This document shows, one piece after another, positions 40,603 to 48,711 of a DNA stretch of 64,000 nt. The stretch's first letter is position 1; each line of letters opens with the position of its first letter. The stretch is from contig CAWGTB010000005.1 in assembly GCA_963825405.1 (NCBI GenBank), forward strand, positions 558,001 through 622,000, written 5' to 3'. Origin of the DNA: JACPNO01 sp963825405. GTDB taxonomy: Bacteria; Acidobacteriota; Terriglobia; Bryobacterales; Bryobacteraceae. A model generated the notes under the pieces. It saw nothing but the letters and a program-made list of their open reading frames with translations, had not been told where the DNA came from and ran no database searches. Position numbers and translations under genes: made by a program.

Positions 40603-41994
40603 GTGCGATTATTTCTACTCGGCGCTTTCCTCCTGTTAAACGGATGCGGACCTGGCCTGGTCTTCAATTCCTCCCAGGAGATGTCGCGCGAAGAAATGCT
40701 TGCGCGAGCCGGCCACATCTTCATAAGCGTCATCCAGAAACACCAGTTCGAATCGTGGCCATTCTTTCGTTTGAAAATCCCCGGAGACGATCCTGCCGCT
40801 GCGAAGTACTGGAAGATTCTACGGCGCGAGGTCAGGGTCGAAACGGTTCTGCGTGGATCCGAAACAAGAAAGGTCGTCGACGTTTACGAAATCTTCTGGA
40901 CCGGTGGAACGACAGGAGATTGGAACTCAACGCAGGATGGTGAACGCGCTTTGTTTCTCGTTAGGGTGGAAAACGGTCGCTATCATGTGGTGCGGGACTG
41001 GTGGCGAAGCATCTTCCCGGTTACCAGCGGGCTCCATCTGCGATTGCCGCTTGACGAGTCACGCTCTCTCTGGGAGAGGATCGCATTGATGAACTGGTGG
41101 ATCGAGCGCGGTGATGAGTCCGCTCGGATTACTTATCCGTACTTTCGCAACAGCGATCCCGGCATGGCTCTTAGTCAGTGGAGAACGGTCAACTTACGTG
41201 GATTGGTCCGGCACCCCAGCCCCGGTGTCCGGGTTCTGGCCTGTCGCGATCTCCTGGAACTCGGCAGTTGGGGACAGGATGAGTGTTGGGAGAAGTTATC
41301 AGAGAGGGATAGGACCCATCTCTTCGACGGCGGTCACCGTTGTTGCTCTGCTGACGACATCGTCGCGGCGCGCCGCGAACTGCAAGAACAAAATGCATCG
41401 TGGTGGTGGCCAAGATACACAGGCCGTGAAGAACGGCGTTTACTTACAGCGGTCAATAATCTGAAACTGCGGACCGAGATCTGCCGCCTCTATGAGCGTG
41501 AATATCCAGGCGACAAAGACACAGGCTGCCCGGCAGATCAACAACCGCCTGCGACGATCGTCACCGAGCGCGGCGACGTGCCATTAATGGGAGAGTGGCC
41601 GCGCTCAGGAAGTCCTGGCCTGTTTCACGCGCGCCTGCGTGTTTCAGCTCGTGCCGCAATCGCGACCAGCGCCCGCAGCGCGTCATTAACCGACTTCGAA
41701 TCTGGAAAGACCTTTACCAATTCCGGCGCAAGGAGTATCACATTGGTTCCGAGGCGATATTTGTCGGCGTACTTGCCCCTGACACCGCCAGAAAAGTCGT
41801 ATTCCGCCTTCATGTCACGGGTACTGCGCTTAGAGGGAGGTTTCTTCATAGTTACTTCTCTCACGCTTCGTCGCCAAGCGTGCACTGATCAGGCGGATTC
41901 GTTCTTCTCTAATAGTATGAACCACAATCAACAGCCTTCGCTTGTCGGACATACCGAGGGTCACAAACCGCTCTTCGTCGATTGCGTGGTCTGA
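40603..41994 (+). CDS. Putative lipoprotein of unknown function (3' end doubtful)
   Basis: The frame opens with a lipoprotein signal (FLLGAFLLLNGC) from GTG 40603; an ATG at 40580 lies in another frame. The mature part is rich in Trp and Arg (ESWPFFRLKIPGDDP, VRDWWRSIFPVTSGLHLRLP) and has Cys in DRTHLFDGGHRCCSADD. I do not recognise a family. The open frame runs on to 41994, through the brnTA genes on the other strand, which is unlikely. A TAA in another frame at 41582-41587 suggests the true end is near 41585 and that an indel hides it. Codon use after about 41600 looks like antisense of brnA. Confidence 0.5.
   Translation: MRLFLLGAFLLLNGCGPGLVFNSSQEMSREEMLARAGHIFISVIQKHQFESWPFFRLKIPGDDPAAAKYWKILRREVRVETVLRGSETRKVVDVYEIFWTGGTTGDWNSTQDGERALFLVRVENGRYHVVRDWWRSIFPVTSGLHLRLPLDESRSLWERIALMNWWIERGDESARITYPYFRNSDPGMALSQWRTVNLRGLVRHPSPGVRVLACRDLLELGSWGQDECWEKLSERDRTHLFDGGHRCCSADDIVAARRELQEQNASWWWPRYTGREERRLLTAVNNLKLRTEICRLYEREYPGDKDTGCPADQQPPATIVTERGDVPLMGEWPRSGSPGLFHARLRVSARAAIATSARSASLTDFESGKTFTNSGARSITLVPRRYLSAYLPLTPPEKSYSAFMSRVLRLEGGFFIVTSLTLRRQACTDQADSFFSNSMNHNQQPSLVGHTEGHKPLFVDCVV
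41625..41849 (-). CDS. brnA: BrnA-type antitoxin
   Basis: A 74-residue antitoxin with the BrnA-type core MKAEYDFSGGVRGKYADKY and a ribbon-helix-helix-like end (VFPDSKSVNDALRALVAIAA). It would bind DNA and neutralise the BrnT toxin encoded just upstream. Its start (ATG 41849) lies 20 bases inside the toxin gene, the usual toxin-first order of brnTA. The opposite-strand frame of the preceding lipoprotein ORF through this region is judged spurious. Confidence 0.82.
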   Translation of the reverse strand: MKKPPSKRSTRDMKAEYDFSGGVRGKYADKYRLGTNVILLAPELVKVFPDSKSVNDALRALVAIAARAETRRRA

Positions 41995-42111
41995 GATCGT
42001 GATCGAAAGAGGATCCGCAAAGACGGTACTTGCCTCCGCAAAACCGACGCCGTGCTTCCGCTGATTCGCCGAATCCTTCTTTCGGTCCCATTCAAAAGCG
42101 ATTCCAGACAT
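41830..42111 (-). CDS. brnT: BrnT-type toxin (DUF497)
   Basis: A 93-residue protein with the BrnT pattern: FEWDRKKDSANQRKHGVGFA at the start, a central SITISDHAIDEERFVTLG, and IRLISARLATKRERSNYEE at the end. BrnT is a RelE-like ribonuclease that stops growth under stress and is held by BrnA. It is the first gene of the pair and overlaps brnA. Its start is divergent from the CPA2 antiporter with 54 bases between, in a slightly AT-rich stretch that should hold both promoters. Confidence 0.88.
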   Translation of the reverse strand: MSGIAFEWDRKKDSANQRKHGVGFAEASTVFADPLSITISDHAIDEERFVTLGMSDKRRLLIVVHTIREERIRLISARLATKRERSNYEETSL

Positions 42112-42165
42112 CTCCCGTCGAGTCTAGCGAATCGGAGACTATAATAGTTCGCTTCACGCCCCATC

Positions 42166-43353
42166 ATGTTCGATCTCCAACTCCTAATCCTGCAAATCGC
42201 CGTCGTGCTCGCGGCCACCCGCATCCTCGGCTACGCGTTCGGCCGCATTGGCCAGCCGCAAGTCGTCGGCGAGATGACTGCAGGCATCCTCCTCGGTCCC
42301 TCCCTGCTGGGCCGCATCGCCCCCGGTGCTCTCGCGTATTTATTTCCCGCGAACGGCCTCGACCCGCTCTACGCGCTCAGCCAGGTCGGCCTCATCCTGT
42401 TCCTGTTCGCGGTTGGCCAGCATGTCCGCCTGGACGAATTTCGCGGCCTCGCGCGCTCTGCCGTAATTGCGAGCGTCTCCAGCATCGTGGTGCCGTTTAC
42501 GCTGGGCGGATTTCTGGCCATTCCGCTGCATCGCGCGCTCTCCAGCGCCGACGTTCCGTTTCCCGCCTTCGCTCTCTTCATGGGCGCGGCGATGAGCATC
42601 ACCGCGTTTCCGGTACTCGCGCGCATCCTCACCGAACGCAATTTGCTGAACACGCGGGCCGGCGCCATCGCGATTTCGTGCGCGGCGGTGGACGATGTCG
42701 TCGCCTGGTGTTTGCTGGCGGGAATCATGGCGGTCGCGGCTCCGCTGTTGCCGCGTTTCGCCGGATTGATCGCCTACGCCGCCGCGATGTTGCTCGGGGT
42801 GCGCCCGCTGCTGGCGCGCTATCGTCCGGGATTGGCGTCCGCGCTGCTGGTGCTGCTGGCATCGAGTTGGTCGACTGAAGCGCTGGGCGTGCACGCGTTG
42901 TTCGGCGCCTTCATGGCCGGCCTGGTGATGCCGCGGGAAACGGACTTCGCCGTCAAAACGGAGTCGCTCATCTCGGTGCTGTTGCTGCCGCTGTTCTTCG
43001 CCTTCACCGGCTTGCGCACCAGCATCACGCTGGTGTCAGGAGCGACGCTGTGGTTCTACTGCGCAGCAATTATTGTTGTGGCGATTGCGGGAAAGCTGCT
43101 GGGCTGTGCCTTAGCCATTCGCACGACGGGCCTGCCGTGGCGGGAATCATTCGCGGTGGGTGCGCTGGTGAATACGCGCGGGCTGGTCGAACTGGTGATC
43201 CTGAACATCGGCCTGGAGCGCAAAATTATTTCGCCCACGCTGTTCTCGATGATGGTGATCATGGCGCTGGTCACCACGTTCATGACCACGCCGCTGCTGG
43301 CTTTCATCTACCGAGGGGGTTTGAAACCCGTCCCTACATCACCGGCAGCGTAG
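42166..43353 (+). CDS. CPA2-family cation/proton antiporter (Kef/NapA-like)
   Basis: A 395-residue membrane protein with about 12 helices. VVGEMTAGILLGPSLLG is the signature near the N-terminus, AAVDDVVAWCLLAGIM has the paired Asp of the ion site in helix 5, and VNTRGLVELVILNIGLE is the C-terminal block. No RCK/TrkA domain follows. Members exchange Na+ or K+ for protons. The last twelve residues (RGGLKPVPTSPAA) are encoded by a copy of repeat B and are probably not ancestral. The gene is convergent with the subtilase and overlaps its corrected end by 20 bases. Confidence 0.9.
   Translation: MFDLQLLILQIAVVLAATRILGYAFGRIGQPQVVGEMTAGILLGPSLLGRIAPGALAYLFPANGLDPLYALSQVGLILFLFAVGQHVRLDEFRGLARSAVIASVSSIVVPFTLGGFLAIPLHRALSSADVPFPAFALFMGAAMSITAFPVLARILTERNLLNTRAGAIAISCAAVDDVVAWCLLAGIMAVAAPLLPRFAGLIAYAAAMLLGVRPLLARYRPGLASALLVLLASSWSTEALGVHALFGAFMAGLVMPRETDFAVKTESLISVLLLPLFFAFTGLRTSITLVSGATLWFYCAAIIVVAIAGKLLGCALAIRTTGLPWRESFAVGALVNTRGLVELVILNIGLERKIISPTLFSMMVIMALVTTFMTTPLLAFIYRGGLKPVPTSPAA
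43315..43337. repeat. Partial copy of repeat B within the antiporter 3' end
   Basis: gggggtttgaaacccgtccctac matches the right arm of the element at 8109-8132 with two changes. On the minus strand its gtagggacgggttt arm supplies the TAG stop codon of the subtilase gene, as both arms do at 8042-8132. The antiporter frame reads through it in sense. Confidence 0.7.
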
Positions 43354-46300
43354 CCGCCGGCGACGCGACGCCGCCGATGGTCACGATCAGCGGCTGCGCG
43401 CCCGTGGGTGCGTCGGCCGGAACAATCACGTTGATCTGATACAGGCCGGGAAATCCGGGCGCGAGGCCGCTGAAGAGCACTTGCGCCTTCTTGCCGCCGA
43501 TCGTCACCGTAGGCGTGGTGGTCGTGGTGGACAGCTCCGTGGAGGACGCCAAGGCGCCGTCCGCCGGCTGATTGTTCACCGGACCGAGGCCGTTGCAATA
43601 CAGCAGCACGGTCGCTCCGCGAGTGGCTGGGCTGGCGTGGTAATCAAGTGGTAACTAGCGTCCTCGGCCGCCAGCAGATTGTTCCGGATGAAAAACGCCG
43701 GCCCGTATGCGGCAATCGGCAGCGTGTAAAGGGTGCCCGAAGAGGCATCGATATTCACTTTGATGAGCGCCGAGGTTTGCCCCTGCAACTCCCACGGCAC
43801 TTGGATGCCAACTTCGCCGGGGCTCACGTAGTAGAGGCGGGCGGGCACGCTGATGCCGGCCGAGGGCACGTCGAAACTGACGCTCACGTAGTCGATCGAG
43901 GGCATGAGCGCGGCGGTGGCAGTGGAATCGGTCGAGTCGCTGAGGCCGGTGCCGACCAGCGCCACATACGAACCGGGCACGGCGGCGGCTTCCGGCTGGG
44001 AGTTGGCAGCGTTGGTCGCGCCGTGGGTCGAGATGGTCGGCATCAGGCGGCCTGGAGTGTCAAAGATTACGACAATGCCGCCACTTGCCTGCACCTGAAA
44101 ACGGTTGTCGCCAACTGTCGTGCTTATCGTCGCGCCGGCAGTGGCGATGCCGTACTGATCGGTCGCTGGGTCGGGCGTATCGAGCTTGCCGTTGCCCACT
44201 GCCACCGAAAACGTAACAGGCAGGTTGGGAACCGGAACGCCGTACTGATCGAGGATCGTGGCGGCCAGGAGACCATCGGGTACGGTCTGTCCCACGGTCC
44301 CCGGAATGCCGCTGCCCGCCAAAGCGAATGCGTCAAACGGCACGCCGTCGCCGACGATGAATAGATAGGGAACATGCAATGGCACGGCCGCGCCCTGGAT
44401 ATTGATGTTGCCCTCGTAGATTCCGGGAAGAGGCAGCGATCCACTGAGACTAACGTTGAGGGTGGTGGAATTCCCCGGCGCGAGCGCAATGGCGGATTGG
44501 TCCACCGCCACCGAAGCGTTGGTAGCGCTCACCGTCGCGGCAACGGCAATGCTCAAGCTGACCGCCGTCGCCCCGGTGTTGGTGAGCTGCAGGGGAACGT
44601 TGATGGGCAGCGAGCCGGACTTCAGAAATCCGAACGAAACGCTGGAAGGCACGATGCTCACGTTGGCTTGCATGGCGGCATAAATGTCCAGCATGCCGGC
44701 GCCGGCGCCGGTTACGCTCGCGGTAAAGCTGGTGAACGGATCGATTACCGTTTGGGCGGCGGTATTCATCAGGGCAGACTTGATCTGCAGCGGCGTGAGC
44801 GACGGGTTATGCTGCTTCACCAGAGCCGCTGCACCCGCAACCATGGGCGTTGCATAGCTCGTCCCTGCCGCCACTAAGTAGCCGGAAGAACTGTAAATGC
44901 CGTTGGCGTCGAAAGACTCCGCGGGAATGTATACGTTATCGCCGATGGCCGTAATGTCGGGCTTGAGAGTGCCGTTGATGCTGGGTCCGCGGGAGGAAAA
45001 CGAGGTGAGCTGTTTGGCGCCGGGAGCGGCGTAGAGTGTAACGGCGTAGGGATCGAGCGTGGCGGTTGCGCCGGTGGGACTCTGCTTCAAATAGGCCAGC
45101 CAGTGTTGTCCCGTCGGCCCTGCTGATGAACACGGCGGGAATCGTGGTAGTACCGGCATCCATGGAGATCAACGTTGCCTCGGCGATATTGTCGTAAATG
45201 ATCGCTGCGTCAGCGCCGGCGTCCTGAGCGTTTTGAATTTTCGTGGAGAAATCGCAGGTACCGCGTTCGATGAAGGCAACCGCGCCGCTGAGGGAGTCGC
45301 TCGGCAAAGGGGTGCACCCTAACGCATCTCCCAGGGCCGTGGTGTCGCGTAGCGCGCCTCTGACGGCCAACAGGGGGATCGGGCTGCTGCCAAATTGCGC
45401 GGAGGCGTTTGCCAGGCTCGCGGGCGCGCCGGTTCCATGTACGTGAACCTGATTGTAAAAGGTGTGACTGTTCTCGGCGCCGGCCACGGCCAGAGCGCTG
45501 GGAGCGATGGCCGGAGAACCCACCGTGTTGAGCGTGGGAACGCCCGGGAACTGCATGCCGATATCGCCTTCATTGCCCGCCGCGACCACTACCAGCACGC
45601 CGCTCAGCGTGGCCTGTTCAATGGCTTCCGACAGCGGGTCGCAAAACTCGCCCGTGGGAATGCCGCACACCGCCCCGGTATCTAGCGCCCCCGTAAAGGG
45701 CAGCGCGCCCAGCGACATATTCACGATGTCCATGCCGTCGGCAGTGGCATCTTCCAGGGCTTGAATGAGGGCGGCGTCGCTAAAACCGTCGATGATTCCC
45801 GGTGTACCGCCGACTTTATAGATGCCAAGATAAGCTTGCGACGCAATGCCGGTGATGGTCGCGGCTGGACCGGCGTTGGTTTCTCCCGCCGCCACTCCCA
45901 TGACGCCCGTGCCATGGCCATAGTGGTCCAGGATGGTGTAGTCGTCAGGCCGGGAATCAACCGCCGGATTGGGCGGCGAGCCGGCGGATTCGCTCTGCAC
46001 ATAGCTGCGCGCGACAATGATTTTGCGCGAGGTATAAACGCAGTCCGCCGGATCGCATAGCGGATAGCCGCTCACCGCCGGCAACGCGTTGTTGATGAAC
46101 GCCGGGTGGTCGGGCGTGATTCCGGTATCCAGGTCGGCGATTTTCATGCCCAGGCCGGCGTTGGGAATACCGCCCAGAAAGTTCCACGCGGCGGGCGCGT
46201 CGATCAGTTGCACCGCGGTGTTCAATTTGGCGCGGGCGCGCGGCGCAAATACCACGCGATCAACGCCCGGCAGCGAGCGCAGCTCGGCAACGCGGTCGCG

Positions 46301-46600
46301 GCTGGTGTGCACGAAAACGGCGTTTACGAGCACCTGGGTGGCACTGGTAACGCGAAAGTTGCGCGCTTCCAATTCCTGGCGAAGGGATTGTTGGGTCGAG
46401 CGCAGCCGATCGCGGTGCAGGCTTTGCACGGCGGTTAGCGGGCCTTTGTGGAAGCCGGGTCTCCGCGCCACGGACTCCTCGTGCAGGATCAGGGCATATT
46501 CGGCGCCCTTGGCGACGGCGCCAGCGCTTAAACTCAACAGGCTCAAGGCCAGAGCCCCTGTGAACACACTTCTCCCACGCCGCCGCCTGCCGATGATCAT
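43334..46600 (-). CDS. Secreted S8 subtilisin-like protease with PA insert and Solibacter-type C-terminus (two frameshifts)
   Basis: Exported serine protease of about 1088 residues. Signal SVFTGALALSLLSLSAGAVA; catalytic Asp in IADLDTGITPDHP, His in HYGHGTGVMGVAAGE, Ser in GTSYATPMVAGAAALV; a PA insert (AVAFIERGTCDFSTKIQNA) lies between His and Ser. Beta-sandwich repeats follow, then a C-terminal domain with YYVSPGEVGIQVPWELQG and LFSGLAPGFPGLYQINVIVP, like TIGR03437 of Solibacter. Frames change at 45089-45091 (extra base in an A-run; LAGLLKQSPTG restored) and near 43621-43632 (missing base; TPAQPATRGATVLLY restored). The start is ATG 46600. The stop lies in repeat B. Confidence 0.9.
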
Positions 46601-46741
46601 GCTGCTAGTGATGGATGGTAAGGGAGGAACGTTTCCGCGAATCAGGCCGGGCAGGAAGCACATTACAAAACTTTACGTTAGAAAGGGGTGGAATTGTGGG
46701 AACTTTTTAGGCGCGAACTGCAATACCGGGTGACCCTTTCG

Positions 46742-47290
46742 ATGGAACAAAACGACGAGGAGCTGTACCGGCAGATGAGAAGGGGCAACCGGCGGGCGCT
46801 GGCCGAGCTGTACCAACGGCGGGAGCCAGCGCTCTACCGCTATGCCCTGCACATGTCGGGAAGCCGGCAGATCGCCGAAGAAGTTTCTCACGAGGTCTTC
46901 CTGCGGCTGATTGGGCCGGACATGCATTTCGATTCGCGCCGTGGTCCGCTCGAAGCCTACCTGTATGGCGTGGCGCGGAATCTGATTCGCGTAACGCGGC
47001 GGGACCGGCTGGTCGAGCAAACCGGAGAGCAAGCCGGCGAGCACGATATTCTGGGCGATCTCATTCGCAATGAAACCACGACGGCGCTATATGCAGCCCT
47101 GCGGGCATTGCCGGATCCGTACCGCGATGCAGTGATTCTGTGTGATTTGGAGGAGCGTAGCTACGAGGACGCGGCACGCCTGATGGGATGCCCCGTTGGA
47201 ACGATCCGCTCCCGGGTGCATCGCGCCCGCGTCCTACTGGCTGCACGCTTGAGGCCGCTCGCAGTTTCTTCCGGCATGGCGGCGAGGTGA
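46742..47290 (+). CDS. ECF-type RNA polymerase sigma factor
   Basis: A 182-residue group-4 sigma factor. Region 2 is in NRRALAELYQRREPALYRYA and VSHEVFLRLIGPDMHFDS; region 4 is in ALPDPYRDAVILCDLEER with the helix-turn-helix YEDAARLMGCPVGTIRSRVH. ATG 46742 is chosen; GTG 46688 would add 18 residues that overlap a ggaacttttt box (46699-46708), which resembles ECF -35 elements and may mark autoregulation. The stop overlaps the anti-sigma start (GTGA). It is divergent from the subtilase. It probably controls the downstream run of secreted and cytochrome-like genes. Confidence 0.92.
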   Translation: MEQNDEELYRQMRRGNRRALAELYQRREPALYRYALHMSGSRQIAEEVSHEVFLRLIGPDMHFDSRRGPLEAYLYGVARNLIRVTRRDRLVEQTGEQAGEHDILGDLIRNETTTALYAALRALPDPYRDAVILCDLEERSYEDAARLMGCPVGTIRSRVHRARVLLAARLRPLAVSSGMAAR

Positions 47291-47877
47291 TATTCGTGAA
47301 TTGTTCACATTGGACGTTCGAAATTGTGGAATGCGCTCGGGCCGGCATGCCGCCGGGCGCGCCGCTGCAGGAGCACATGGAGCAGTGTCCCCGTTGCGCT
47401 CGATGCTGGGAAGACGAGCATGGCTTGAGCGCGCAGTTTCGAGCCATGCGGGCAGCTGCGGAGCTGCGGTTATCGGAATCCCGCCGCGAGCAAGTGATGC
47501 AGGAGTTCAATTTAGCGCACCAGAGCTTCATTCCGGCTTCAGTGAAATGGCTGTTGAGCGCCGCTGCTGTACTACTGTTGACGGTCGCTGTGGGGTACGG
47601 CTGGCGCATTAGCCAGCGGCCGCAGGCGATGGAGGCGAGCGTCGAAACGCTCGAAGATGTTGCCGACGATAACGGCTTTGTGGCAATCCCGTATGCACCA
47701 CCGCTGGCAACTGGCGAATTTGTGCGGGTCGTCGAAACCGAGCTGCAGCCGATTGCGCTCGCTCGCATGGGAATTTACGTGGACGAGGCTGATTCGAGCG
47801 AGATACCAGCGGAACTGCTGCTGGGCGAAGACGGATTTCCGCGGGCGGTGCGCGTAATCGAAGAAACGCAGTTCTGA
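47287..47877 (+). CDS. Anti-sigma factor, zinc-finger type
   Basis: A 196-residue anti-sigma protein. The N-terminal ZAS-type motif HMEQCPRC (His-x3-Cys-x2-Cys) is at about residues 34-41, a single membrane helix (SVKWLLSAAAVLLLTVAVGY) at about 82-101, and a periplasmic domain follows. The usual partner helix that blocks sigma regions 2 and 4 lies between the finger and the membrane. GTG 47287 overlaps the sigma stop codon, so the two are translationally coupled. The signal that releases the sigma factor is unknown. Confidence 0.87.
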   Translation: MIFVNCSHWTFEIVECARAGMPPGAPLQEHMEQCPRCARCWEDEHGLSAQFRAMRAAAELRLSESRREQVMQEFNLAHQSFIPASVKWLLSAAAVLLLTVAVGYGWRISQRPQAMEASVETLEDVADDNGFVAIPYAPPLATGEFVRVVETELQPIALARMGIYVDEADSSEIPAELLLGEDGFPRAVRVIEETQF

Positions 47878-47900
47878 GATTGGGAGGGGAGAGGACGCAT

Positions 47901-48659
47901 ATGCATAAATCTTTAACGTTCGTCTTAGTAATTTTATTCGCAGTGGGGCTGGCCGCGCAGAGGCCCGGCCCGGAGCGTCGCGGTTACGGCGAGTTCGGCA
48001 TTATGTCGGCAGGCCCGGGTGGAAGAACGCCGGTTGTTGGCGCGCCTTACTCGGCGCTCGAGACCAGGCAGACGCAGCAGACGCTCGCCGACGGCAATCA
48101 GGTCACGCACGAGGAACAGAGCAAAGTCTATCGCGATGGCGTGGGCCGGGTGAGGATTGAGCACACCATGAACCGTCTCGGGAACACGGGAGCAGCGCCG
48201 CAAACGATCATCACTATTTTCGATCCCGTCGGCGGGTACTCGTACATGCTGAATCCGTCCAAGATGACCGCGGTCAAGACGGCGCTGCCGCCATCCAGAA
48301 TGGCGCAAGCTACCAATAGCCCGGCGAGGCAGATGCATGAGCGGAGTGCCAAATCCAACCATGCGGTACAAACCGAGAATCTGGGCACGCAGGCAATCAA
48401 CAACGTTGCCGCCACCGGATCACGCCGGACCGAAACCATCGCCGCCGGATCCATTGGAAATCAGCAGGCCATCCAGACTGTTCGCGAGACATGGATTTCG
48501 GCCGACCTCAAAGTTCCTGTGTCCATCAAGAGTTCCGATCCGCGTTTCGGCAATACGGTGATGCAGCTCACCAATATCGCGCAAACGGAGCCGGATCCAG
48601 CGCTGTTTGTTGTCCCGTCCAACTACACGGTGACGACGCGAACCGGCAGAGGCCGATAG
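47901..48659 (+). CDS. Secreted protein following the sigma/anti-sigma pair
   Basis: A 252-residue exported protein. A signal peptide (LTFVLVILFAVGLAAQ) is followed by a Gly/Pro-rich start and repeated small motifs: QTQQTLADGNQVTHEEQSKV, YRDGVGRVRIEHT, TIFDPVGGYSYML, and a C-terminal LKVPVSIKSSDPRFGNTVMQ. Secreted proteins of this type are common next to ECF sigma genes in Acidobacteria; the role is not known to me. gggaggggag lies upstream of ATG 47901. It is 23 bases after the anti-sigma stop and probably belongs to the same transcript. Confidence 0.75.
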   Translation: MHKSLTFVLVILFAVGLAAQRPGPERRGYGEFGIMSAGPGGRTPVVGAPYSALETRQTQQTLADGNQVTHEEQSKVYRDGVGRVRIEHTMNRLGNTGAAPQTIITIFDPVGGYSYMLNPSKMTAVKTALPPSRMAQATNSPARQMHERSAKSNHAVQTENLGTQAINNVAATGSRRTETIAAGSIGNQQAIQTVRETWISADLKVPVSIKSSDPRFGNTVMQLTNIAQTEPDPALFVVPSNYTVTTRTGRGR

Positions 48660-48711
48660 CGCAAAAGGTCGCAGCGGGGTCCCGGCTGGTAAACTGGTTG
48701 TGGACCCCCCT

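Noticed and set aside
48491..48711. Upstream extension of the DUF1549/1553 protein from 48491
   Set aside because: That stretch is the out-of-frame shadow of the secreted protein gene ending at 48659. The signal peptide starts at ATG 48712 in another frame.
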